Shown: positions 32,701 to 46,900 of the stretch, piece after piece
Layout of the letters: every line of letters begins with the position of its first letter
How positions within the stretch are numbered: position 1 is the first letter of the stretch
NCBI GenBank assembly: GCA_932521035.1
Contig: OW051493.1
Coordinates: 3,782,001-3,846,000, forward strand
DNA length: 64,000 bases
Source of the DNA: Oscheius dolichura
Lineage: Eukaryota; Nematoda; Chromadorea; Rhabditida; Rhabditidae
Reading direction: 5' to 3'
Notes under the pieces: generated by a model
What the model saw: only the letters and a program-made list of their open reading frames with translations
Told to the model about the DNA's origin: nothing
Database searches by the model: none
Position numbers and translations under genes: made by a program

Positions 32701-34900
32701 CTCCTCCGAAGATTCTGCCTCCGTTGCCACGCTAGAGGTTGGCACCTCGAAGACGAAGGGCATCGTCTCACAGGAGACGAGATCTCCCGAGGAGGAGACC
32801 ATCTGTGTGGAGAGGTCCGTCTCCTTCGTGTTAATCACCACCTAAACGGGGCATCCACATGTACATATCTAACAGGAATTCGTACATTTTCAATACAGCC
32901 GAGGAATGACGAATGAGGAACCCCATCAGCAGCCATGAAGGCGGGAGGGAACCCGCCGATGTACAAGTCCGTCGCCGGAGAGAAAGAGGCTACCGTATTC
33001 TGTTGAAATATTATCTTTGAATTGTAGGGGATTACCTTTTGAGAGGCATTCTTCCCGTTGACAACAAGGGAGACGCCGTGGTAGTTCCTCCAGACGAGGA
33101 CATCCAGCCCATGGACCACCTCTTCCGGGGAGATGTCGAGTGACTTCAGCTCTTGTCTCTCTACAAATGCCCTTCCTCAATTACAGTACTCCATTTGCTA
33201 ACCAGTTCCGTGTTGTTGTGTATAAACGAGATGCCCGTCCTTCATCGTCAGACTGGCATGTGCCGGAGGGGTCGGCCCGTGTTGAGAAGCCGTGTAGAAG
33301 AGAATCCGATCTCCTTGGAGCTGTTGCGGATGCAGACGTAGGGATACCCAAAAGAATTATTTATTTGTTCATAAGGAGAACTCTTTGGGGTCAAGTTTCC
33401 ATCTTCTGCTCTAATCTGATTAGTACCTTCATTTCGTCCAAAGTGGCCGGGGACTGGACCGCGAGGAATGACGTCTTGTTCAAGAAAGCGAAGGACTTCC
33501 TCAGGGGAGGGGACACCGGCTTCTCACATCTAAAGAACCCATAAACTAATATTAGAATGGAATTACCGTAATCCTCCGGTGTTCGCAGGGCAGACACATT
33601 GCCACGTTTCGTCTTTGTCGTCCACACAGATTCCAGTGTTACATTCCTCTTAAATTAATAATTAATAGGAGCCAAAGATTGTCCTCACCATCTTTGCACC
33701 TTGAAGGCAGAGTCTCACATTGATATCCGGCGAATGGTGGCTCACAGACGCAAGAATAACCCTAGATTCTTGACTTTTGAGAAGATCGAGGGACTCACCC
33801 TGGCTCTGTTAGCTTTCCTACACCTTCCATTATTAGCACACGGGTTGTTTTTACAGGCATCGTAGAGTTTGACCCCGGGAGCGGCATGTCCTTTCGCAAT
33901 GGGCAGATTCTCACCAGATATGACGACTTCACTGATTACTCCTGGAATTGGAGGATTGAAGGATGAAAAGGGGGAATAGACCCAGTAGCAGCAGGAGCAG
34001 AGACATTTTGACTCTTTCATGCTTCAGGTCGGTCAAAAAAGAGGACGAATAGGCAATGTAGCGGGAAAAGTGGTTCGGAACCTCATTCCAAAATAAGAGA
34101 CAAACCTTTGAGTCCAGGCAGAGGTCTTCGGATTTGATCCTCATCTGATTGTCTGCCGATCACGAGTGCCTTATTCTTTCCGGGAAAAGGAATCGGTATC
34201 GGGTGGTCTTTAGTGACTGTCACTGCTCCGTTTACAGTGACCGAAGCTTGGGTCTGTTCATTCTTCACTTCTACCGTTGACCACTCGCCAATCGGAAGCT
34301 CCATCGGCACAACGAGCTCGTCCCTTCCGTGGCCGATGTCGTATTCGTAGACCAGTTGACCATCCTGGAGCCGGGCAAGGTGCTGGTTTACTGGAGGACG
34401 TCGATCCCCGTCGTCTGTTACTACGTATCGGTCAGGGCTGACTTCTCCGCGTCTCTCGGTAGCAAATAGAACTCCTAAAATTTGAACGATTCCAAACCGA
34501 GGTTGGGTTAACCATTAGGAGAAGCTGGCTTCACAGTCAGCTGGATGTTCAGATTTTCTATCTTCTCGTCTTCCAGGGGTGAAAACTCAACGCTATCGCT
34601 TCCAAAGAAAATCGGCACAAAGTCTAAATTCCCCGTATTCTCTCGTTTCCTTCAAAACTACCGTCAACTTGTAGTCTGAACTCTGTCTCCGTCTCCAATT
34701 CGCCCTGCTTTGCAATGCACTTATAACTGAAAGTAAATCTACTTCCAAGAATGAAACGAGTCCCACGTTCCCTCGTCATCGGGAGTCACATTCGGGATGT
34801 GGAGTACACCGTGGGTGATGGTTGCAGCCGACGGGAGCGAACCACCCTCGCGTTCCCAGTGGATGTCGTCCGAGGGCATCAGGGTGTTACACGAGAAGAA
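29732..34900 (-). other. unc-52: perlecan domain V: LamG/EGF region
   Basis: Last Ig domain ([20 protein letters not shown]), LamG1 (34.1-34.7 kb), EGF repeats ([29 protein letters not shown]), LamG2 (32.8-33.5 kb), a Thr/Glu-rich linker (32.24-32.84 kb; runs of Thr followed by [20 protein letters not shown]), one EGF ([20 protein letters not shown]) and LamG3 ([15 protein letters not shown]...[12 protein letters not shown]). The linker replaces an EGF pair found between LamG2 and LamG3 in vertebrates and looks O-glycosylated. Confidence 0.85.
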
Positions 34901-37900
34901 CACCTACACCCATTTGATATCTCTTACTTTAAACGGACCTCTTCTCCCTCTGTCTTGACGTACGGGAAGAGGAAGGACGTGTCGAACACTAAAGAACAGG
35001 GAGATTACCGTATTTTCTGGACTGGACAGAGGGATCACTCGGGGATGCAATCGACGGCGGGCGACTGGGAGGACAAGAACACTCCTTTTAGTTTATTCGT
35101 CTGGTTCTCCTCACTCTATTCTCATGCAAATGACAAACGATAAAACTTTTATTTTTCATTAAAACACATAAAAGACTCTGTTAATCAGTCCATATGAATA
35201 TGCACAGCACCAAGAAGAGTTGTAAGGCGAGAATGGCAGTGTTGTATGAAGAGAAGAAGAGAGTAAAAAATAAAACAAGTTAACCGGGGCTAGTTAGTGG
35301 AGAACCAGGATCCGAAGAGACTCTTATGAGGCTGTTGGGGGTGCGACGCGTGTCGCCTACGGTGACGGTTAGCGTGTCGCCCGCGCCGGGTGGTATGCTT
35401 TCGCTTGCGTTTTGCTGGTCCGATGTTCAGGACACTCCTTGTCTCCAGGGAGCCGGCTTTGGTCTTGGCACGACAGCGATACGTTCCCGCGTTCTCTTCC
35501 TTAACCTCGTTGAATAGAAGACGTCCTCCAGTTACCTAAATCCACTGATTAACGAGGTTCAAAAGACTTGGGGCACTCTCAGCTGTGCACGTGTCTTTTT
35601 AACTTTTCCGAAATAATAGAAAAGTTATGAACAGAGTAGGGGGAGCTAGAAAATATTTCAGAAAGACAACAAAAAAGAGCACACAAGCGCACAAAAGCGC
35701 CATAAAGCAACCTACCGTCCGGTTGCAAACCCGGTCATACCAGTAGAATTCTACCTCCTGAACGCGTTCGTTTACTTACCATTCGAGGGCAAATTTGGGG
35801 AAAAAGAAAGAGCAGAATACCTGAGAATTCTCGGGAAGGGTGTCGGTTCCCTCCTTGACCCATGTGATTTGAGCAGAAGGATCGCCGGTGACCTGAAGAG
35901 GGGAGAATGGAAAGAGAGCGGGGAGGGAGGATACCTTGCAGTCGAACCACGCCCTGTCTCCAACGTTGACATTCTCCGAGGAGACTTCGAGAAGGACTTG
36001 GATGATGGTATCAGGGACTGAATCATACTATAAGCCAGAAGATAGTAAGGGGAATTACCGAATATCTGGGCGTGGACGTATCCTTCGACTTGGTTGTTCT
36101 CGAACGTCACCTTACAGACATAAAGACCGCCGGCAGACTCGTCGAAGTTCTTGATCCTATAATTTCTCTGATTAAAAAAGGCTGGAATGGGTAGTTTACT
36201 CAATCTTGTTGCCGTTGGGGACGGCATTGGGTGGGAGTTCTCCATCCTGTCGGGTCCATTCCACCTTTGATCCGGGCACCGAGTAGACGGGGCAGACAAA
36301 GGCCGCGTCGGACTTCTCGTCGAATTTCATCACTTGGGCATCTAAATCGGCCGGTTATTCTTGTCTCTCGCAAGTGTGAGTATAGATTTCATTTATCCCA
36401 ATAAAAGTAGTCCTACTAGTTTTCTCCGCGTATCCGACAGTCACGGCGGTGTAGGCGCTTCCGACGACAACTCCATTGTCGTCCTCCACGTTGCATCTAT
36501 AGACGCCGTAGTCGTTGGACGGGTCGGCCTTCTTGATGTTCAAAGTGGCCTCGTTGCCCAGTTTTCGGACAATGTTTCCTCCTCGGAGGAGGGCCCATTC
36601 AAAGTGTTCGCCGTTCTTGGCACCTGGAGAGAGTTGGCCTGGCCGAGAAAGGACAAGAAGAGACGACACGACACGCAGTGTTAGGAGGACGAGTCACGAC
36701 GATTAGTAGAGTTTGAAGCCATTCAAAGCCCCGAGTCAGTCAAGCCCAACGATAAGCCCAGTCCGTTTAAAGTGAAAGCAAAAAGCACCGTAAACATGTG
36801 ATTGCACCACGACGACAAACGAAGCATCGTGCGGCTCATCGTAGTTGGTGTCCTCGTCCACGCAGTAGTACAGGCCGCGTTCACAGATCTCCACGTAGCG
36901 GAGGTGGAGAAATGGCTGGGAGCCGACCATCGTAGCCGAAGTGAACTCCTCCGCATGGTACCACAATACCTTTGTACGGGGATCTGAACAATACGACACA
37001 ACACGGTGTTAGTAGGAGACGGGAGGACGGCAGTTAGAAACAACCAGAGGCGGGAGACAAACGGCCAAAGAACTTACCTTCCACGGAACACTTCAACACG
37101 ATGGAGTCTCCCTGGGCGACGATACGGACACGAGGAGGCTCAATCTCAACCTGAACAGGATTAACATGGCCTTTAAAGAGGGAAGACTCACAACAGGCTC
37201 ATCAGCTGGCTCAGATCCGGTGGCATGGACAGAGACGGTAGTAGAGGCGATGAGATCGTTGTTCCTGTACCCGCGGCACTCGTAATCTCCGGAGTAGGAC
37301 TTCTTGAAGTTGGGGAAGTGGAGAAGTCCTGGCTCGTTGTGCTCTTCCACGTCTGTCGGCAGCTGGTCGTCCACCTTGATCCATTCCAGACGGTCGACCA
37401 AGGAACTGCCGGTGGCGGTACAGATGAGCTCGGAAGAGGCTCCCTCATCGAAGGATTGGCTTGATCCTCCGAGGATGGAGACGGTGGCCACCTTCGATGG
37501 CTCAACTACCTCGATGTAGATGTCCTTGGTGGCACTAGCATGGCTGTTGCTTCCCTTGCAAGTGTAGAGTCCGGCATTTCCGAGTCCGATGGCGGGATGC
37601 TTGATGAATTGCTCCGAGATGGTAACGGGCTTGAAGTCATCGGGAAGATCTCCACGCTCCGGTCCGGGATCGTGGAGCCATTCGACTTCGGGATCAGGGT
37701 CTCCGAAAGCTTCACACTTGACGTTCAAAGGTTCGCCCACAGTGAGGATGAGCTTGGGTCCAGCAGGAGTGGTCTTGATGGTCAGGGACGGTCCGATATT
37801 AACTGCTCCGTGGTCAAAGGCCTCTCCGATAGGGTTGGTGGCGGTACAAGTATAGTCTCCATTTAATTCACTGCGGCCATTGGCGAAGTCCAAGATGTTA

Positions 37901-40900
37901 GGCTCGAGAGCGGTGACGTCGTGAGGAAGAGGCTTGCCATCTGGTCCAGTCCATGTGATCTAAACCTTCTCTTATTTTAATAGAGAAATTAAAGCTACCT
38001 TGGGAGTAGGAGATCCAGTAGTGATACATCTGAACTGGTGTCTGTCTCCGGGTTGTCCGTTCCAGACACGAGGCTCGACTCGAGCAGTGGGTGGCTGCTC
38101 ATCTAAACGGAAAAGGTTAGTTAAGAAAGAGAGAGAAGCAAGCGGACCGTCAGTGATGACGAGCGTGACAGGCTCAGCGACCCCGTTTCCGAAGTCATTC
38201 GTCGCGGAGCAGACATACTCCCCGGCCAGAGCATCGGAGGCAGAGGCGATGATAATATCGTCGCCCTCCCTCTCGACGCCGTCTGGCAGGCCAGTGTCCG
38301 CGTCCTGGTGGCCCCAGCTGATGCGTGCGGGTGTGGCAGAATTGGCATCACAGTGGAATCGTGCGGGATCGCCTCGTCTGACCGTGAGGACAGGCGGTGT
38401 GGCCACGGGGCGAGGTGGGGTGCCGGCTGAACAGAAGGTGAACACACGTGGTATAGAGGTGCAATAGAGGATAGAATAAAGGGTAGACAAAGGGAAAACA
38501 TACGGCTTTCCACATTGAGACGACTGGGGCGGGTATCCTTGGGTGAGCCGGATTGTGGGTGGTACACACAGATATAGTCGCCCTCGTCCGTCTTTTGGAC
38601 GGCCGGAATGGACAGGGACCCTCCGTCTTCGGACGAGCCGAAGGGGAGGGGCTGGCCATCCCTCCTCTTGAAACTGAGTGTCGGGTTAGGATCTCCCGTG
38701 ACCCAGCAACGGATGACGGCCGGGTCGCCGTCAGGGACAGTTTGGATGTGGGGAGAGATTTCCGGCTTGAGATCACCTAAAATGTGCCAGTGAGGAAAGA
38801 TAGGGTGGAGGATAGTTGAGGAAAGTCTGTGGGCTGATTGACAGTGTTCTTTTGCTGTGGAACGGGGTGAAAAGAGGTTAGGAAAGCTTACGTTCTTCAG
38901 AGATTGGAGGGGCAACATTAGGGGTGACATGGACTGTGGCCGGCTCCGAGTCGACGGGAGTTCCCGGGTTGTTGGGGTCCTCAGCCGAGCAGATGTAGTC
39001 CCCGCCGTCGGAGAGCTCGGCCTTGTTGACTCCAAAGTGTCCGCCCCCGACGTCGAGCGAGTCACCGTCAGCCTTTCGCCAAGAGAGTTTAGCGTCAGGC
39101 TGTCCTGGAACCCAGCACCTGATCCTGAAGGGATGGCCCTCCGGAATAGTCTGCTCGGATGGATCGACTTGGGGTTTGATAGGTGCACCTGAAATGGAAA
39201 TAAGCGACAGAGGTGAGCGGAAAGAGGAAAAGTGGATGCGTCATGACCAGAAATGTGAAGAAACAAACCTGATCGAACGTTGATCCTGGCGGGAGGAGCG
39301 TCGGCCTGTTGCCTGGTCTGGGGATCGTAGGCGGTACAGACGTAGTCGCCCTCGTCGGCCTTCATTGTGCGAGCAATTGTCAGATGCCCCTGTTGCTCAT
39401 GCGCTCCCTGTTGAAGAGGAGCTCGCCCCTAAATACTAGGGATAAGCGAAGAGAAATGGATGAGCAAACAGGCTTGGTCCATCTGAGCTGAGCTCGTGGG
39501 TTGTTAGGCACCCAGCATCTGATCCTTGAAGGTGTTCCCTCGTCGACGGTCTGCTCAGGAGGATCAACTTGAGGTTGGAGTGGAGCACCCTCATTGACGT
39601 TCAATCGGCCAGGAGCTTCTCCAGTCTTGCCACTCTTCGGGTCAGTGGCGGTACAAGTGTACTGGCCAGCATCATCCAGCTGAGCATTGTTGATGCGCAG
39701 ATGTCCGTCCCTATCCAGTGTTCCTTGAGGAAGAGCTATAATTGCGGTGTTTTATAATAGAGACAAAACTTACGTTGTCCATCTTGTCTGCTCCACTGGA
39801 AGGTAGCCTGGGGATATCCAGGAACGTGGCAGCGGAATGGAGCCGGCTCTCCGACGGTGACCGTCTGCTCTGGTGGGTCAACGCGTGGCTGGAACGGAGA
39901 TCCTTGTCTGACGTGGAGGGTGGCTGGAGGAGCGGGTTGACTGTTGCCAGTGTTGGGATCCGTGGCAGTACACACATAACGGCCAGCATCAGACATTTGG
40001 GCGCTGCCGATACGAAGGAAGCCGTCACGGGTGAGAGTTCCTTGAGGAAGGGCTAAACAGGTTATTACGAAGATTATTGTGGGTAGAAACTTACGTGAGC
40101 CATCCTCCTTGGTCCATTCAATCTGAGCGTGAGGATTTCCTGGTACCCAGCATCTGAACTGGGCCGGGTCTCCTTCCATCACTGTCTGCTCTGGTGGGTC
40201 GACTTGAGGTCCAAGTGGAGCAGGCTCCCTCGGTTTCAGGTTCAATGTGACTGGTTCTGACTCTTGAGGGCGATTGTCACGAGGATCAGTAGCTGTACAC
40301 ACGTACTGTCCAATCTCCTGGAAAGTTATTTCGTTCATCCGTAAATAGAGTCAAATTACGCTCTGGGAAGTTCTGGGAATATTGAGGATTCCCTGTTGTT
40401 GATGGACTCCGGCAGGCAAAGGCTGATGCCCAATCCTGTGCCACTCCAACTGGGCGTCGGGGTTTCCAGGAACCCAGCATCTGAATCTGGCCGGGTCACC
40501 CTCATAGACGTCTTGGACAATGGGGTCGACCTTGGGCTTCTTGACAGCTGAACAAGGCCACTGCGTAGGAGAAAAAGAATGATTGACTTACGTCGGATAA
40601 CATCTAGCCTGGCGTTGGGGGACTTTCCAATTCCGTACTGGTTGATGGCTGTACAGATGTAATTTCCAGCATCGTGAAGCTGTGCCTTGGGGATTTTAAG
40701 GGCATTTCCAGTCTGGTAAACACCATGTGGAAGAGGTCCTCCGATGTGTTCCTAAGATTACTGTAACACCGAGAAGTAATGGCCAAAACCTTGTGGAAAG
40801 TGATCTGACAGTCAGGAATTCCGGGTACCCAGCATCGGAAGGAGGCGGTCTCGCCCTCCATGACAGTCTGGTGAGGTGGGTCAATGACTGGCTGGGGAGG

Positions 40901-43900
40901 ACGGCCGACTAAAAGTTAAGGTTAGGAGGATACTTCACGGGGTAAGGCGCAATTATCCTCGAAAATGGCTGCTCGTTATAAGAAGCTAGGCTGTGGCTAG
41001 CGATGGCCTCATGGACCAATTAGAGCGAATTGATTATTGTTGTTTTTTGGTTAATGAACTTAAGCGTTTTTTGTTTAAAAATATAAACTTAAACCAGCGT
41101 TATGAACTGAAATTCCTACTGGATTCGTCGGTGGCCAGTCGCATCCGGGCATCGTCCGTCGCGTAATGGATGCTCGTCGTCCCGATACACCGGTACTGTC
41201 CCTCGTCCTCTTCCGAAACGTCTTCCAGCTCCAGCAGCCCTTCGTCTACGTTGGAGAAGGGCGGCAGGGCCGGATGGCCGACTCGGATCCATTCCAGTCG
41301 AACCGTCTCTGGCTGAATTAGTATAAAGCTGCTATTGTAAGGGCGGGTTAGGAAAGAAAAACAGAAAAATGGGTCCTACCCGGAAGACTGGACACTTTGG
41401 TTTTGGTTAGTTTCTAAAGCATTTTCTAAGCTAAATGCAAATAGTTCAGCTAGTTTTCTAAGCAACTGAAAAACTACCGTATCCTCTCACTATTACTGTA
41501 CTTTCTATTAAAAATCATAAAAACTAAAAAGTTTTCTTCGGTCGTTTCAGTCTTCCGGGGACACAGTTCTCGATTTCTAAAAGCTAAGACTCCTCCTGCT
41601 CACATGGTTGTGTCCCAGGACTTGGCATATCCATCGGACGCGATCTCCCTTCACCGCGACAATATGTTTCGGATCCAAAATACGCACTCGGAAAGCTGGA
41701 AGAACGACGGGGATTAGAGGGTTGTTCTGGACGGACGGGCCACGCCACAATGAGTTTACAGATATATGACAACGAAGAGAGCTTGCGCTGATGAGGAGGA
41801 GGAGGAGGTGAGACGACGGACGAGAGAGATTGAGAGATTTGTGCAAAGCACACGTGACACACGATGAAAGTGAAGATAATAGAGACGTGGACAAGCGAAC
41901 ATAGTTTATTACACGGATGAACAGATCTCTCGAAGGAAGAACATATAACGGCACGGGTAAAGTGATTTGTTGGGTTTGTGGCAGTGGAAGAAGCGGACCC
42001 CCCAGCGAGGGGAGCCTTGGGGGTAGTTCTGGTAGCCTAGTGCTGGAAGAGCCGCGAACGGATGCGAATCCGTCGGCGGCGGTGACGACGCGGCGCCGAA
42101 TGATGCGCTTCACCTGCGTCGGGCGAGGGAACGTATGTCCTGTCCTGGTTGGTGATCGAGCCGATCGGCTCACAGCTACGGCCGGACTGCTTCGTCGAAC
42201 GGGTGTATCCTGGTGCGCATCTGAACAGTTCCCTCTTCTCTGGGGTCTTGAAGGGAAAACTCACTCATTACAGAGACGACCAGAGAATCCAGCAGGGCAG
42301 TTACGGCAGGCGACCTGTCCCTGAGCATCCAGGTAGCAGTCAGAGGCTCCTGGGCACGGGCAGGGGGTACAGTCGTAGGGGGTTCCCTTGGTGGCATCTC
42401 CGTAGTATCCCTTCTTGCACCTCTCGCAGTGTGTTCCCTCGGTGTTGTGTTCGCACAGCTGAAATATTCATTGTTAGTACGATAAACAACAATGGTTCCT
42501 ACCAAGCAACGACCGAAAGAGTCGCATCCTCTAGGAGAGTGGTTGTTACAGTTGCAGGGAGGACGGGTGGCGGCTGGCTGACAGTCGTGTGGTGTTCCAC
42601 GGCGAGCATCTCCAACGAATCCGGGCTTGCACCTCTCGCACTGGTCTCCTTCGGTATTGTGTTGGCAGTCGACGCAGTAGCCGTACTCCTTGTCACACTG
42701 ACTGGCGTGTCCGTGGCACTCGCACTTCTCACACAGACCGAGGTAGAGTCCTCCTCCGGTGCGGGAATATCCAGGAGCACAGTCTTCACAAGATGTTCCG
42801 ACGTAGCCAGGTGGGCACTGGCACTGCTCGACTTCAAGGGCTGGTCGTCCTCCACGGCCGTAGGGTTCCGCGTACTCCAGGCCGACGTAGATGAGCTGAG
42901 ACTGGGCACAGTCATCGATGTAGGTGGCCTTGATGAGGAGGGCATCCAAGTCGGCCAAAGCCATCAGAAGGTGTTCACGAGTGGCTTGCTGGCCATCGAC
43001 ACGTTGCCACTGGTCTTCGAACAGCTTGATCTCGATGCTGTTTTCCCTATCGGGGAGGATTGGTCCGCGGTGAGTGTAGCGGAGGTCGATGTCGTTTCCT
43101 CTGATGATAACATTGGGGTCTTGGTTGGTAGGGCCTTCTCCGCTGAATCGGAACTTGAAGGTGAGGGTGCCTCCATAGGCGGTGACTTTGTTTCCGAGGA
43201 ACTTCTCGGGCAGCTTCCAGTAGAGCGTCTGTCCATTGGCCTCGTGGAAAGAGCTGAACTCAATGGCCGATCCGGAGACGTAGCCAGGAGTCTGAGGACT
43301 GTAGGGAGAACGAGAGTCGGATGTTGTGAGAGAGAGTTGGTCTCTGTCTCCTCGGGGATAGTCGATCTCGACCTTGGTCCTGGTATAGCTGGACGACTGG
43401 CAGTTCTGGGTGACACCGGAGCAGAAACAGGGGATACATCCCTGGGGGTTGGTAGGGGCCATGTAGAAGCTGTTGGGGGAGCACTGGTCGCAGTTGGGCC
43501 CTGTGGCGGAGCTCTTACATTGGCAACGTCCTCCATAGCCGGCCTGGGGAGAGGCAGCTCCAGGTCCTGTGCAGGCGGGTACTCTCTGCTGGATGGGCAC
43601 GCAGGTTCCGAGGTAGGGTCCGTGGCCGGATCTCTCGTATCCTGGAGCGCAATCCTCGCAAGAGGTTCCCGTGTACCCGGGTGGGCATTGGCAGAGCTCG
43701 ACTTCAAGGGCCATTCCTTCTCCGGTCTGGCGGTCGACGGCGATCTCCCAGCTGACATCTCCCAGGCTGAAACTCGTCTATCATTATGGCGTCGGGGGAA
43801 AGGTTTCCTTAATTTGTAGCAGCTCCCCGTGTGACAAAATTATCCCAGTCTCTGATTACTGATCAGGGTCTTTTTCCCATGGAAGTAAGGGGGAAGAAAT

Positions 43901-46900
43901 GCTTCGACGGAATAACAAAGAAATATCTCAATTTTAATGACTTCCTGTGGAGGAAAAACAATTTTAACTGTTTCTCCTTCCTGATTACTTCTCCCAGTTA
44001 TCTAATTGCCCGGGTATTCACGTCATATCCGAAGAAGACGTTCCAAATTGACAAAAGGGAGGACTGCCCCCCGTTTGAATAGAGCAGATCTATGGCTATT
44101 CATTGCCTCGTTTTTTCTGCAAGGGGAGTAATCCCCTGACGTATTCTACGTGCCATTGGCTCTACTTAATCCATCATCATCTGTTGCTCTCCACCTCTTG
44201 TCTTCTTTTCGACAGCAATTATCCCCTCATAATGCTGTATAAACAGTGTCGCCGCGGAGACAGCTGCTGCTGTCCTTCTGGGCCCGCCTCCACCGACTCC
44301 GCCTTACTTCTCATCAAGAGGAAGTCACCGTGGCTTATTTTCACTTTTCGGGCACGAGTGGCCATTATGAATTCACAGGTAGGTTCTCTTTTTCGGGGGG
44401 AGATGTCGTGTTGACAGAGGATTAAAAAGATTAACCGGGGACAAGTGACGCTCTCATCCTCCCCTTCATCAAAAGAACACCTAATTTCTATTTTCTATTC
44501 ATAGGAAGCGACAGGAATCCCCCTGCGTCAGTCCGGCTATTTTTAAGGGCCGGCTGATCCCTATCCTCCTCTTCTAGGGGCCAATAGGCCCCCTTATGTT
44601 TTGATAAATCCGCAGTTCTCTAATACAATTCCGTGGTAAACAATGGAAACAATTTGAGGGGAAAAAGCATTTATCTGCCCCGAGATCTCTGGCCACTCGA
44701 AGTCAATTTAGGCTACAAAAGCGGGCTGCTTCATCTGCCTGACCCCCTACTGGCACCGCAACCTCCACGATGACAAGACCCTGGACAAGATGAAGGTAGG
44801 CGCGATCTCTCGACACAGATCCAGCTGGCGTACTAATCAAATTCACCAGTGATAAGTGGCGAAAGAGACGTATTGCAGACCCTGAGTAACTATGAGATGG
44901 ACATGTTGCCCCGGCTGTGGAGGACGGTCATGTTCAAGAACAAGTACTTCTGTGAGCACGTCTGCCACTCGTGGCTGAGCAAGTCCCATCGGGCCATGAT
45001 GATCAGCAGCACTGGCCACTACATCCCCGGTGGGAATTTGATGATTTACTCTTTTGCTTTCTTTGGAAGGGAAGGTGTCCCACGGGCTTTGAACCCCTGT
45101 GACCCGAAGGACAGATTTGCGAAATTCCTGCTTGACGCCTTTTAAAGACAGGTGCTTTCCAAAAGTGGAGGGAAAATTACGCGTAGAATAGTGTAGTCAC
45201 CAGGGGGTTTGGGGAGTAAAGAGATCACGGAGGGTGCCCCCCCCCCCCCCCCCCCCCCCCTAGTCAAAGAGTACATGCCCTTCAAACAAAAGCCATTCTT
45301 CAGAGCCGATGGATTTCGAACTCGTCCAGAAGGAAGGCCTCCGCTTATGGGAAATGCTGGAGGGGCTGATAGACGGGATGGCAAAACGGGTCCAAATCAT
45401 AGATTGTAAGGTGACTGGCATCCTCTGGTTAGAAACGGAACATTGTTTTAGGATTTCTTGTTAGTCTTCAGCCGAATGTCATTGGGCAAAAAACAACGGG
45501 TCACGTGGAGGCCTTCTGGGGGGAAGAAGATCAGCGGGACGTGGTTCGGCCTGGCCGAGAGTCTGATCGAACAATTCTGTGCCCACTTGGACCTGGAGGA
45601 TGTCCACGAGAGGGAGATGAGGGTCATCGTGTGGAAACACTTCATCCTGGCCCTCGTACAGTACCTCATCGAATTTAGCAGTGGAACCAACCGGTAAGTT
45701 CACCCTCCCCTGTCAATGAGGGTCCCAAGATTCAGGACATTCGCCCTCAAAAGGAAGATCAGCCTGCCGCCCCTGTTGGAGTCGACCAACGATAACCACG
45801 TCTAATTTGTGTGCCAACTCTAGTCTACCATGTTCCATGAATATTTCACTTTGCCGATAATGAAATTCACAGGGCAGTAATTGGTGACTCAGGTGGTGTA
45901 AGGGGAGCAATAAACCAGAAATACCCCACCTGCTGGACTGCTGGTTGGAGACGTGGGAGGCGCGGATCATGAAGGCGTCCAAATCGGCCAGGACCATCAT
46001 CAGGTCTTCCCTGGTTGCTGGCTGCCCGTTCAACTGCTCGTAGCTCGTCTAAAGTTGTCTCTTACTTCAAATAGATTAGAGTGCTACCTCATAGGTCTCA
46101 ACGGTAATCCTGATGGGGCTGTCAGACTGGAGGACCTGTTCCTGGCTCCTGACGCGGTGAACGAGAACCAGTTGATTACCCTTGAGGACGACCATCGGCT
46201 CCTGGGAGTAGCTGCCGCTTCCGCTGTACTCGATCTCAAACTCCATCTTTCCTCCGTAGGCGGTGACTTTGTTTCCAAGGAACCGCTGGGGCAGTCTCCA
46301 GAACTTGGAGCCTTGCATCGGTTGGCTGTAGGTCAAGTAGCCGGTCTTGAAGAACTCGAATGGAGAGTTTCGGTCGACCTGGCGTTCCTCTATGTCGGAG
46401 AGGGTGACTCCCTCCGAGTCGCCGGCAAACATCAGACGCTCCTAAAGGGGGATTTGTTGGATTATCAAAGAGAAGGGGGAGGATCGACAAAACAGGACAA
46501 AACTGTTGGCATGGACACAAGGGACAGAAGACATCACGAAACACTCACACAAGCGGCATCCTGAAAAGAGAACATGAAGTGCTGACGGACAGACACGGTG
46601 GATAACAGTTGACAGTACAGGGAGAGGGGCTTACCTTGGTTCGCTGGTAGGTGCTGGAGCGGCACTGGTCGGTGATTCCGAAGCAGAAGCACTTGAGACA
46701 TCCCTGGGGCGACTTGTCCGACAGGTGGAAGGCTCCCGGTCGACACTCGTTGCAGTTGGGCCCGGTAACTTGTGGCTGAAATTGTTCCCTCGTTTGCCGT
46801 TTATCCTTCTTCCAGCCATTGCTAGACGCCCTTTTTTCCCCCGGGCACTTCACGGCCTCAGAGCATGAAAAGACGATTTATGACCCCGCTCCCCTTTTCT

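Noticed and set aside
38121-39365. 414-codon continuous minus-strand frame
   Set aside because: Read-through of introns and wrong frames in the Ig array; the Ig domains lie in other frames joined by 40-base introns.
42149-43819. 556-codon open frame on the plus strand
   Set aside because: Shadow of the large laminin IV/EGF exon of perlecan on the minus strand, which has unmistakable domain homology; the plus-strand translation resembles nothing.
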